A stretch of 64,000 bases of DNA. It comes from Anaspis maculata (lineage: Eukaryota; Arthropoda; Insecta; Coleoptera; Scraptiidae). The stretch spans positions 32,046,177-32,110,176 of the forward strand of contig OX421964.1 of the NCBI GenBank assembly GCA_949128115.1, written 5' to 3'. Positions 48,260-58,620 of this stretch are shown here, one piece after another (positions within the stretch are counted from its first letter, which is position 1; every line of letters starts with the position of its first letter). The notes beneath the pieces were generated by a model, which was not told the origin of the DNA, ran no database searches, and saw only the letters and a program-made list of their open reading frames with translations. The position numbers and the translations under genes were made by a program.

Positions 48260-50155
48260 CGAGGATGGCTTGTAAAAAGGTACGCATTCAAGAAAAATCT
48301 GGAGTAATCCTGGAAGCCTGCGAAGGCACTTTCCTGGCGTAGTTATGATCGACGTTTTACCCGCAGTTGTCGATATTTGAAACCGTCGTCGTAATTGAGT
48401 CAAAAGAATAAAATTGGGCGGTGTCATATTGACATTAACTGAGTATTTCCATGGTAAAGGCCCAGTTGAGCCCTGCAAATATTTACTTCACCGTCCTAGG
48501 CCAAAAAGGTCTTACTTTCCTGCCTAAAAGACGCCTGTAAAATATCCATTACCTGTCAGTTGCGGGCAAAACATTTGAAAGCACAGTTTTGAAACCTTGC
48601 AGACCAGGCAATTTAGAGATAAATCAAAATTTGGCTTCTTGAATCGATTGCTGCCTTGCTTCTTTTTTTACAAGATCAGCCTTTATCTACAAGTATTATT
48701 ATAGTGATAGATGATACGGTATTACAGCTTGACTGAAAAAAAGTGCCTGAAAACTGTATCCTTTCTAATGTCACTTTATCTAGATTGAGATCTTTATTTA
48801 AACAATTACACAATCATGACTTCAATCAAAATTTTAATTAATTTTTGCAATTATATACTTCGATTACGTAAGATTTTTGAGACAGTATATGAAAGGGTAC
48901 ATAATGTATAGAACGTTAAGTTTAAAATAAGGACTATTGTTAAGGATCAACTGTTTGTTTTTTGTTAATTATTTTGTTATCTAAGAGTGCAATAAATGAT
49001 CGAAATAATTTCACGCCAAACGAAATTATTACAAAATCATCAAGAATGTAATCTGCATGCAAATTCCCACACAGCAACTAATTTAGTTCTGTACGGCATA
49101 TAGGTACGGTTTAGCAATTCCAAGAGCTATTCAAGCTAAATTGGTCTTTGCTTTTGATAATATGGTACCCACCTAAAGCTTCAACCAACACGTCATAGAG
49201 GAGTGGATCATTGTGTGCGCGATCAATGGAGCGAAACCTGAAAATTTGTTTCTTTTTGTTAGAACAACATAAGTGCCAAGAATGTGCCCTAATGCAAAAC
49301 TAGCACAAAGTAGGACTAAACCACAAATTATGCAAATTGCACGATAAAATATACTTTCAATGGATGTCGAGTGGCACTCGAGGGACCGGGCCTGGTGCCA
49401 GACCCCTGGCGACGTCCCTGGATGGTGTCGGGGTGATTTCCTCGCCACCACTAGGCGCAACCACGTCAACGTTGGCATATCACGGATATGTGTGTGACGT
49501 CACGATAGAAAATCGATAAGTGGCACGCCACTGAATCCGTGACGGTGACATGGCATGGGGTCAGTTCCCCCTATATGCCTACCTACTACTCGGGATCCTT
49601 GGTATTCCCTCTGGATGTGAAGCTGGAAATATGCTGCGCTTTTTGTTATCGTTTGCATTTTACGGGAGCAGATGCACTCTAGAGTCGCATTTCTAATGCA
49701 GGAAGTTTTCTCAGTTTCCATAAACTTGAGCATACTATTAAATTTTTGTTTTCGTTATCTTCATACAAAAGTCATTGCAGCGAAATTATTCGGAAAGTAA
49801 CTTTGTTAATTTAGTAGCGCAAAGTGCACACAAACACACACAGGTCGGTCAAACTTACAAAATAGTTAAGAAGTTCAAGTAAGGTAAGCTTGTCTTCGAC
49901 TGGCGAGGTTTCCATGGCATCGAAAAACTGGAAAATCCAGGCGGTAAATTCCCGGAAATGAAAATCATCACTTAATATATTATGGATGAAATTTTGCGAC
50001 AGCGGCAGTTTCAAACAGATTTTTCCCATGGGGTACCCCGTACCTACACCTATACCTACCTACCTTATAAGAAAATTATTGTCTGTGAATATTGAGATAC
50101 CCTCTTCTAATCCCGTTCAAAAATCCTCGTATCCACTAGGCCTAGTTACATAAGT
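48260..50155. other. Intergenic, AT-rich
   Basis: No gene or well-defined repeat recognised. Confidence 0.4.
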
Positions 50156-50504
50156 AACTAATATAAACTGCTGGATAACGAAGTTGTCGGTATCGGAAAA
50201 ATGGTTCGACTTTGAAGACCAATAACTTCCGATTGCCGGATGCGATTCTTGTTTTGTTTATTGTGTTAGTTAGCCTAATGCTTCCGTGACCTATCCTGTG
50301 AAAGTGAATGTTGAGAAACTTCATGTAAAATTTCTACAGGGTGATACGTAAAATGCTGCAAAATTGTACCGACTTCATCGTACCATTTGTCAAAAAATTT
50401 TTTTTTTATGTATTCTAATACAAAAATCATGAAGTGTGGTGTCTTACCTCGAAACAGTTTTGGAACTATCTAGATTGGAAGTCTAACATCGAAGATATAA
50501 ATTT

Positions 50505-51757
50505 ATTACGGTTAAAATTTTCGGTTGGGACGTACTCGCCCAAAGGGAAATGTTATCAATCCGGCTCGCGTAAAACAGCGGAAAAACGAAGCAAAACATC
50601 GGTCGAACGGTTTTGTAGGAGCGCGATAAGACGGAAGATAATTTTTGTCGAATAAAGAAAACGCATTCTTTGGTAAAAATTGAAAGAGGCAAGATAGCTG
50701 CGTGCTATGTGGATATTTCCAAATAACGCCTAATCGATTGCCATAGTTTTCCGAATTACCGAAATATTGTACATATACTGTATATAATAATTATTTTTGG
50801 AAAACTGACCCAGAGAATCGCTGGTAAGACATAAAATCGTCGTGATCTCCGTCGCGTAACTTTATAAATTCTTTTTAGGCCGTTCGAATCCTCTTTTATA
50901 TTCCTTTTCGGATGTAACCGAAACCTGCGAGTTGTAATTACGCCTACCGTCGTCTGAGTGTGCGATTTGTACCTACCTACTGTGTGTTGGACTCAGCAAA
51001 CCGAAATCATTTTCTGAAATTCGTTATCGAAACCATTGAGCGTCTGGAGTGCAACATTCTCACCTGATCGTGACTGTACCGATCTGTATACGCTGCCTTC
51101 CATCAAAGAGACCTCTACCAATCACAGAAGATCGATATAATCACAATCGAACTACCGATGCAAGTTTGTTAAGAAGCAGAACAAAGAAGAAGTTATCGCC
51201 AATATCCTTTTGAATACGTATCGTCGTTTTACAAGTATCTACTGCCATTTAACCATTAATATCGCGATATTGTGTACTACCCTTACAATTTCGTTGTAGT
51301 CGTCGAACTTGAGACTGATCAGTACCTAGTTCTAAATATTTTCACGAAATTCTACGTATTTACGTTCAGATATATTTTGGGTACATTTCTCATGGGTGGT
51401 ATGCTTGCATAACTTTGATTGTTCTAGGGACATATACGCGTTAATCCTAAATTGCTTACTCAAACAATATTTGTCTCACGATTTCATCAATTCTATTAAA
51501 TTTGTTTTATCTTATGTATTGCCATTTTCTTTATCTGTGTGAGTGATTTATCCTTTGTGTGTGCGAATAGAACTCAACTGTTGCCTTCCGTGATAGTGGC
51601 CTGCGACATTGTTACGAATTTTTCTCTAAGGTACTATGGCAGGTGGCGCCCTTAATTTTTGTGAAAAGAGTAATTTCTAAAACCCTCCCAATCTCCTTCT
51701 GAGCTCGGGCCCAGTTTTGTGCCACTAAATTTGTTATTTTTAATAAGTTTGGTGACA
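50505..51757 (+). repeat. 5' LTR
   Basis: It runs from ATTACGG to GGTGACA and looks identical to the 3' LTR at an offset of 6271 bp. An AATAAA at 50651 could act in RNA 3'-end formation. It supplies the promoter for the element. Confidence 0.92.
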
Positions 51758-51790
51758 GTAAATTGACACCCAACGTGTTGGGGCTTTTTC
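51758..51790 (+). promoter_or_regulatory. Candidate primer-binding region
   Basis: Just after the 5' LTR is TGACACCCAACGTG (from 51764), with the dyad CCCAAC-GT-GTTGGG. It does not begin with TGG and starts about 7 nt past the LTR, so the tRNA primer is not identified. Confidence 0.35.
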
Positions 51791-51876
51791 TCTTTTCTCT
51801 CTTTTATTTTGTCTTGGTTAAATATTTGGGTTGAGTTTTATTTGCTTTCACAGAGGTGAGTCCGCAGATATCGAGG

Positions 51877-53316
51877 ATGTCATCCATGAAAGGCATCGAA
51901 GTAAACCGACTCTTGAAAAAAGAAGTCGTTTATGAGTTAAAGGTAAGAGGTTGTCCACCACCAGACGATGCAAGCCTGGATAGGCTGAGGAAATGTTTGA
52001 GGTCGACGCTGCAACTAACGCAGACGGGAGTGAGTGCGCCGCAGATTGCACACCCTTTTACGTTTGAGGAGGATTCGAACGATCTTAAAGAGTTGTTAAC
52101 GGATATTGAAGATAGGATGAATAATTTTCAGGGTACAGAAGGCGAATTTAAACGGGTAAGCACCGCAGTAAGACACGGGTTAGAAAGAATTAAACGAAGT
52201 AAACCATCGTCAGCAGAAGAAAAAACATTCTGTAATGAAACACGGGTAAAGTTGACTATGTTTTACGCTGATGCGCGCGGAGCGATGAAAACAACGGGTC
52301 ATGAAACACACGATTTGTCAATCTTAGATTTGTCTTTAATATCTGATGAGGCGACCGGTACTAGAAATGCGTCGGAAAGTAAACTCAAAAACTCAGTGCA
52401 TGAAGTCGACGATGACGATGTATCAACCGAATCAGATGCGTCAGACGGAACCCTAAATCAAAGCCGAAACAGAGTTAGGGTGCCGAAACGTTCTATAAAA
52501 CCAGTACCCGTGCGCGAATGGAATCTATCATTTTCGGGAGATAAAGATAAAATGTCTTTGAACTCATTTTTGCTACAGGTCGAAGAATTAAGAGGTTCTC
52601 GAAATGTTTCAAAGTCCGAACTTTTCGATTCGGCAACGGATTTATTTCGCGGAAAAGCTTTGGTCTGGTACAGGGCGCAGCGTAAATATCTTTCGGATTG
52701 GGAGAGTCTAGTAATCGCGTTGAAAGACGAGTTTTTGCCTCACGATTACGACAGAAGGTTATTTGAAGAAATAAAAAAGCGAACTCAGGGCGAAAAAGAG
52801 ACAATCGGAATATATCTCGCAATTATGTCTAGCATGTTCGATCGTTTGGAGAGAGTCATTCCCGAACGTACTAAACTTGAAATTCTGCTGAATAATATCG
52901 ATCCTTACTATCAACCATATTTGGCAGTGGTTGAGGTAAAAAGTCAGACCGAACTGTTGAAGTTTTGTAGAAAATTAGACGACAAAAGAACAGTGGCTAA
53001 AAATTTTTCTCGACCACCACCGAGATCTTTAGCTCTCGAACCAGATCTTGCGTATGTTTCGACATCTTCTCATAAGTATGAAGTGGGCGCGACCGAAATA
53101 GAAAAAATAAATTCTGAATCGAGTCAGTCAGGTCGTGAAACGAATAATAAGCCGAGTGGTATTCGCTGCTGGCAATGCGAGGGTCAAGGTCATCGCGCGA
53201 GTTCATGTAAGAAACCCTTAACTCACAAGTACTGTTTTCGGTGCGGAAAGAAAGACGCAACAGTAAAATCATGCCCTAAATGCGGGAGTTCGGAAAACTC
53301 CAAGGGAAGACCGTAA
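51877..53316 (+). CDS. gag: Gag of the Gypsy element
   Basis: The ORF gives 479 residues from the first ATG (51877). The middle holds a retrotransposon-gag capsid-like region (GKALVWYRAQ, DWESLVIALKDEF). Near the end is a zinc knuckle CX2CX4HX4C (C431, C434, H439, C444), followed by a cysteine-rich CFRCGKK...CPKC stretch lacking the expected histidine. Gag assembles the particle and packages RNA. The last 37 nt overlap pol, which is in the -1 frame. A splice-donor-like AGAG|GTGAGT lies about 20 nt before the ATG. Confidence 0.9.
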   Translation: MSSMKGIEVNRLLKKEVVYELKVRGCPPPDDASLDRLRKCLRSTLQLTQTGVSAPQIAHPFTFEEDSNDLKELLTDIEDRMNNFQGTEGEFKRVSTAVRHGLERIKRSKPSSAEEKTFCNETRVKLTMFYADARGAMKTTGHETHDLSILDLSLISDEATGTRNASESKLKNSVHEVDDDDVSTESDASDGTLNQSRNRVRVPKRSIKPVPVREWNLSFSGDKDKMSLNSFLLQVEELRGSRNVSKSELFDSATDLFRGKALVWYRAQRKYLSDWESLVIALKDEFLPHDYDRRLFEEIKKRTQGEKETIGIYLAIMSSMFDRLERVIPERTKLEILLNNIDPYYQPYLAVVEVKSQTELLKFCRKLDDKRTVAKNFSRPPPRSLALEPDLAYVSTSSHKYEVGATEIEKINSESSQSGRETNNKPSGIRCWQCEGQGHRASSCKKPLTHKYCFRCGKKDATVKSCPKCGSSENSKGRP

Positions 53317-56300
53317 GTTCCGGCCCAAATCTGTCTTCCATTTCCAACCCAGGGGTCGATTCAAAAGCATTAAGTCCCGTCCTGGACTTCATACTAGCAC
53401 ATGCACAAGGTGACGAAAGACCTTATATAAATGTTTCGATATTTGGAATAAATTTCTTGTCTTTAATGGATTCAGGCGCGAGCAGGACAGTAGTAGGATT
53501 AAAAGGCTGGGAAAAATTAAAACGGTGCGGAATAGTACATCTGGAATCTAGCACATGTTCTAACATACGGGTAAAACTCGCGAACGGAAATAGTTGCGAA
53601 TGCATAGGAGTAATTCGGGTACCTATTTGCCTACAGAATCGCGAAAAAATCTTTGAAATTTTAGTCGTACCTGACGTTCCGCATACCATGATTCTCGGAA
53701 TTGATTTTTGGATTAGAATGGGTATAGTCCCGAATCTTCGAGCGGGAATTTGGTCATTTTCAACTGTAGAAGATTGCAACGTTGCTGAAGCTGTCATGTC
53801 GCGTGAAAATTTGTCGGATAAAGAAAAAGAAATTTTGCAGAACGTGGTTGAAGATCATTTTTCGAAATATAGTAAAGCTCTTGGACGTACTCACTTAGTC
53901 GAACATCATATCAAAACAAAATCAGATCCAATTAAACAAAGATATTACACAGTTTCACCGGTAATTCAAAATTGTATAAACGAAGAAGTCGATAAGATGC
54001 TGGCAGATGACGTAATCGAACCATCGGATAGTGGGTGGAGTTCTCCGGTCGTAATGGTACCGAAAAAAGATAAATCTTACAGGTTTTGCGTGGATTTTAG
54101 ATCCTTGAATAAAGTTACAGAGCGCGACGCGTATCCGTTGCCAAAAATGAATAGTATCCTGGATAAATTGCGCGACGCGAAATATCTGACTACGCTCGAT
54201 ATTAAATCCGCGTATTGGCAAATTCCGATGTCAGAAAGTTCAAAAAAATATACCGCGTTCACAGTACCTCAAAGAGGACTCTTTCATTTTAAAGTGTTAC
54301 CGTTCGGTCTCCATAATTCCGGCAGCACTTTCCAGAGATTTGTCGACACGATAATCCCGCCTAATTTGGAACCGTTTGTTTTTAAATATCTCGACGATAT
54401 CATTATAGTAACGTCAACGTTCGAACAACATATTACGGTATTAACTGAGGTCCTTAAGCGAATTTCCGATGCCGGTATAACTCTCTCGCGGAAGAAATGT
54501 GAATTTTGTCGACAAAAAATAAAGTACCTAGGCTACGTAATCGATCAGGATGGATTACACGTAGATCCCGATAAAGTGGCCGCAATTCTACAAATTCCTA
54601 CACCGACAAAAGTAAGGCATGTTCGTCAAATTATCGGTACCGTATCTTGGTACCGCAGGTTCGTGCCTCAGTTTTCCGATCTCGTCGGTCCTTTGACAAA
54701 GCTGTTGAAAAAGTCAGTTAAATTCAATTGGGGTGAAGAACAAGAAAATTCTTTCAGGGCTATCAAAGAACGACTGATCTCGGCACCGATATTGGCTTGT
54801 CCAAAGTTTGAGTTTCCATTTTGCATACAGACGGATGCGAGCAATTATGGAATTGCTGGTATCTTAACTCAAGATCACGGGGATGGGGAACGGGTCATCA
54901 GTTATTGGAGCAGGTCACTAAATAAATCAGAAAAAAATTATTCAGCCGTCGAATTGGAGTGTTTGGCTGTCCTCAACAGCATCGAAGCTTTTCGCGCATA
55001 TGTCGAAGGATATCACTTTACGGTGATAACTGATTCATATTCTTTAGTTTGGCTGAATAATCTGAAAGAACCGAAAGGTAGATTAGCCAGATGGGGACTG
55101 CGATTACAACAATTCGATTATTCGATAATACATCGCGCGGGAAAATTAAATGTAGTGCCCGACATGCTATCAAGAACCGTTCCAGAGCTGAACGAAATCC
55201 TTGTTGATCAAAATAACGTCGAACCGAAAAACGAAAAAATTATCACCGATCCTTGGTATGTAAACTTGCGGAGTCAGATATTGGAAAATCCTCTCGATTA
55301 TTCAAATTATCGTGTCGTTGGTCAAAAATTGTTTAAATTTATTCGCAGTAAAAGTAACATTCCTGGATTTTCAGATGATGACGTAGACTGGAAGTATGTA
55401 GTACCGCGAGACGAACGTCGCGCTTTGCTAAAAAAATATCACGATGATCCTACCGCCGGTCACCCGGGTATTTATCGGACATTTTCAAGATTAGCGCGGG
55501 AAAACTACTTTCCTAAAATGAAGACCTATGTAACGAAATATGTGAGAAACTGCCATACTTGCGCAGCTAACAAACCTGATCAAAATAAACCAGGGGGTTT
55601 GATGGTTTCGCACAGTGTACCGACTAGGCCATGGGAGAAAATTTCTTGCGACTTGATGGGGCCTTTCCCTAAATCAACGCGCGGCTATAAATTCCTCCTA
55701 GTAATTGTTGATTTTTTCAGTAAATTTCCGATTATCGTACCTCTCAGAGAAGCTACCGCAAAATTAGTATGTACCGCAATCGAAGAACAGGTGTTCTTAT
55801 TGTTTGGCGTGCCCTCGTACATCATAGTAGATAACGGCGTCCAATATCGATCTAATCTATTTGCAGATCTTATGAAATCTTACGACGTGACAATTATGTT
55901 TACCCCTTTATACAATCCGCAGAGTAATCCCTGTGAACGAATGAATCGAAATATCGGAATAATGCTGCGATGCTATATACAGGGTGAACATAAACATTGG
56001 GACAAAAGATTGCCGCAAATTGCGTGCGCTTTACGTACTCAGGTACATGAAGGAACGAGTTACACACCATACAAAATTAATTTCGGCCGTGAAATGATTT
56101 TGAACGGAAAGATAAAACTTATGGTAGCGAACGAAAGTAATGTTGAAAACGGGAGTATAGATTCTCAAGTAAATCGACGCGAAGAAGCTTTTCGAATTTT
56201 GTATAATGACGTCCGCGAACGGTTAAAGAAAGCTGCCGCTAAATCAAAGCCGCGTTATGATTTGCGTCACAGAAACGTTACGTACAACGTCGGTAATTCA

Positions 56301-56507
56301 GTCTGGAGAAGAAATTATACACCATCTGATCAGGCGAAGGGGTTCATGGCCAAGTTAGCTCCAAAATATCTCGGTCCGTTTATAATCCACAAAAAGGTAT
56401 CGCCATGGACGTATCAGTTGCGAAGTAAGAAAGGTGAATTGCGTGGAGTCTGGCATACTAAAGATTTGAAACCTAATAATGACGATTCCGATTTTGACGT
56501 TACCTAG
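53280..56507 (+). CDS. pol: Pol of the Gypsy element (PR-RT-RH-IN)
   Basis: The uninterrupted 1075-codon ORF contains, in order: aspartic protease (DSGA, residues 64-67), reverse transcriptase with YLDD (370-373), RNase H (TDAS from 518), integrase zinc domain (H721, H728, C758, C761) and the integrase catalytic triad D791, D851, E886. The last two are separated by 34 residues, one fewer than in D,D35E. Pol is -1 relative to gag, and its frame has a TAA immediately before the ATG at 53280. It must therefore be made by -1 frameshifting within the 37-nt overlap or by internal initiation; I see no canonical slippery heptamer. All catalytic residues are present. Confidence 0.95.
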   Translation: MREFGKLQGKTVSSGPNLSSISNPGVDSKALSPVLDFILAHAQGDERPYINVSIFGINFLSLMDSGASRTVVGLKGWEKLKRCGIVHLESSTCSNIRVKLANGNSCECIGVIRVPICLQNREKIFEILVVPDVPHTMILGIDFWIRMGIVPNLRAGIWSFSTVEDCNVAEAVMSRENLSDKEKEILQNVVEDHFSKYSKALGRTHLVEHHIKTKSDPIKQRYYTVSPVIQNCINEEVDKMLADDVIEPSDSGWSSPVVMVPKKDKSYRFCVDFRSLNKVTERDAYPLPKMNSILDKLRDAKYLTTLDIKSAYWQIPMSESSKKYTAFTVPQRGLFHFKVLPFGLHNSGSTFQRFVDTIIPPNLEPFVFKYLDDIIIVTSTFEQHITVLTEVLKRISDAGITLSRKKCEFCRQKIKYLGYVIDQDGLHVDPDKVAAILQIPTPTKVRHVRQIIGTVSWYRRFVPQFSDLVGPLTKLLKKSVKFNWGEEQENSFRAIKERLISAPILACPKFEFPFCIQTDASNYGIAGILTQDHGDGERVISYWSRSLNKSEKNYSAVELECLAVLNSIEAFRAYVEGYHFTVITDSYSLVWLNNLKEPKGRLARWGLRLQQFDYSIIHRAGKLNVVPDMLSRTVPELNEILVDQNNVEPKNEKIITDPWYVNLRSQILENPLDYSNYRVVGQKLFKFIRSKSNIPGFSDDDVDWKYVVPRDERRALLKKYHDDPTAGHPGIYRTFSRLARENYFPKMKTYVTKYVRNCHTCAANKPDQNKPGGLMVSHSVPTRPWEKISCDLMGPFPKSTRGYKFLLVIVDFFSKFPIIVPLREATAKLVCTAIEEQVFLLFGVPSYIIVDNGVQYRSNLFADLMKSYDVTIMFTPLYNPQSNPCERMNRNIGIMLRCYIQGEHKHWDKRLPQIACALRTQVHEGTSYTPYKINFGREMILNGKIKLMVANESNVENGSIDSQVNRREEAFRILYNDVRERLKKAAAKSKPRYDLRHRNVTYNVGNSVWRRNYTPSDQAKGFMAKLAPKYLGPFIIHKKVSPWTYQLRSKKGELRGVWHTKDLKPNNDDSDFDVT

Positions 56508-56757
56508 AATTGACTTTTAACTTTGATTTTCTCTCTGATATTCATATCATATTATTTATGACGATTGACCGAAAGTATTGGAATTTGATTTTGGATAACC
56601 GATTTTGATACCACGATGAAAGTAATTGGAAGATAATTTTTATTTTGTTCTTATTTGTTTTCTCGTGAACTAATTTGTTTGAGTCGGGGAATTTTGATTA
56701 ATAATTTGGACATTTCGTATCTTTTCTGTATCTTTTATAAGAAATGGGATTTCTTAT

Positions 56758-56774
56758 CGAGGTAGAGGGGGTAG
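56758..56774 (+). promoter_or_regulatory. Polypurine tract
   Basis: The purine-rich stretch GAGGTAGAGGGGGTAG lies immediately before the 3' LTR, where plus-strand DNA synthesis is primed in this class. Confidence 0.7.
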
Positions 56775-56775
56775 T

Positions 56776-58028
56776 ATTACGGTTAAAATTTTCGGTTGGG
56801 ACGTACTCGCCCAAAGGGAAATGTTATCAATCCGGCTCGCGTAAAACAGCGGAAAAACGAAGCAAAACATCGGTCGAACGGTTTTGTAGGAGCGCGATAA
56901 GACGGAAGATAATTTTTGTCGAATAAAGAAAACGCATTCTTTGGTAAAAATTGAAAGAGGCAAGATAGCTGCGTGCTATGTGGATATTTCCAAATAACGC
57001 CTAATCGATTGCCATAGTTTTCCGAATTACCGAAATATTGTACATATACTGTATATAATAATTATTTTTGGAAAACTGACCCAGAGAATCGCTGGTAAGA
57101 CATAAAATCGTCGTGATCTCCGTCGCGTAACTTTATAAATTCTTTTTAGGCCGTTCGAATCCTCTTTTATATTCCTTTTCGGATGTAACCGAAACCTGCG
57201 AGTTGTAATTACGCCTACCGTCGTCTGAGTGTGCGATTTGTACCTACCTACTGTGTGTTGGACTCAGCAAACCGAAATCATTTTCTGAAATTCGTTATCG
57301 AAACCATTGAGCGTCTGGAGTGCAACATTCTCACCTGATCGTGACTGTACCGATCTGTATACGCTGCCTTCCATCAAAGAGACCTCTACCAATCACAGAA
57401 GATCGATATAATCACAATCGAACTACCGATGCAAGTTTGTTAAGAAGCAGAACAAAGAAGAAGTTATCGCCAATATCCTTTTGAATACGTATCGTCGTTT
57501 TACAAGTATCTACTGCCATTTAACCATTAATATCGCGATATTGTGTACTACCCTTACAATTTCGTTGTAGTCGTCGAACTTGAGACTGATCAGTACCTAG
57601 TTCTAAATATTTTCACGAAATTCTACGTATTTACGTTCAGATATATTTTGGGTACATTTCTCATGGGTGGTATGCTTGCATAACTTTGATTGTTCTAGGG
57701 ACATATACGCGTTAATCCTAAATTGCTTACTCAAACAATATTTGTCTCACGATTTCATCAATTCTATTAAATTTGTTTTATCTTATGTATTGCCATTTTC
57801 TTTATCTGTGTGAGTGATTTATCCTTTGTGTGTGCGAATAGAACTCAACTGTTGCCTTCCGTGATAGTGGCCTGCGACATTGTTACGAATTTTTCTCTAA
57901 GGTACTATGGCAGGTGGCGCCCTTAATTTTTGTGAAAAGAGTAATTTCTAAAACCCTCCCAATCTCCTTCTGAGCTCGGGCCCAGTTTTGTGCCACTAAA
58001 TTTGTTATTTTTAATAAGTTTGGTGACA
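56776..58028 (+). repeat. 3' LTR
   Basis: Same length and, by eye, same sequence as the 5' LTR. The flank beyond it starts AATTT, repeating the five bases before the 5' LTR. Confidence 0.92.
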
Positions 58029-58486
58029 AATTTTTATTTTGAATGTTACAGATTTGCCTTGTTGGCACGCGAGATCAAGTCACTTTTGATGAATGGATGT
58101 TGACATTGAGCAAGATTGTTCGTACAACAGTCCAGGACAATTTCACTCTCAACACAACCCGAATATTTGGTGTGGGGCCAAGCAGGGGGCACTTTTTCAA
58201 GTGGTTGTCCCTGCCTGCTTTTCGTACGTTGAATTTCGTCAGAATTTCATCAGAACTTTAGATATGGAACATGTTCTATTTGCAGATTAAAGCCCCTGAA
58301 CATGGTAACGATGTGAAACTTCAGTGTCCGAGTGAAGTAACCCCCCCCCCCCCCCTGGACGTTATACTTTTTGTGCTTGTGCTATGCCTGACTTTCGTAA
58401 ATCTGCAACATTCAACATAAAAATTTGTATCTTCAATGTTAGACTTCCATTCCGGGAAATTCCAAAACCGTTCCGAGATAAGACAT

Positions 58487-58620
58487 TGGGTGGTGTGAAT
58501 AAAAAGTTAGCAAAAGCTTTTGCTTAGATCTTTGAGGTGTTGCTAGGAAAAACTGCTTGCTTAGCAACTCCTCTAAAATCAAAGAAGAAGCTTTTGCTAA
58601 ACTTTTATTCACACCACCCA
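58487..58620. mobile_element. 134-bp TIR element inserted in inverted-repeat arm B
   Basis: TGGGTGGTGTGAATAAAA at the left and TTTTATTCACACCACCCA at the right are terminal inverted repeats, followed inward by GCAAAAGCTTTTGC. The paired arm (50160-50504) lacks it. Its termini resemble those of the 1.7-kb element at 60158-61883. Confidence 0.75.

Larger units (their letters stand above)
50505..58028 (+). mobile_element. Ty3/Gypsy LTR retrotransposon, apparently full-length
   Basis: The 7.5-kb element has matching LTRs of about 1253 bp, gag and pol ORFs without stops, a purine tract before the 3' LTR and a 5-bp duplication AATTT on each side (50500-50504 and 58029-58033). The domain order protease, reverse transcriptase, RNase H, integrase marks Ty3/Gypsy. 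No envelope-type ORF lies between pol and the 3' LTR. LTR ends are certain to about 1 bp, because a T before ATTACGG is shared by both copies. Confidence 0.93.

Noticed and set aside
47996..48478. Minus-strand ORF of 160 codons
   Set aside because: It overlaps a CAGGGTG-bounded repeat, has no recognisable domain and composition unlike the real exons.
56508..56774. Search for an envelope gene after pol
   Set aside because: Only about 270 bp separates pol from the 3' LTR and no long ORF is present, so this is not an env-bearing errantivirus-type element.
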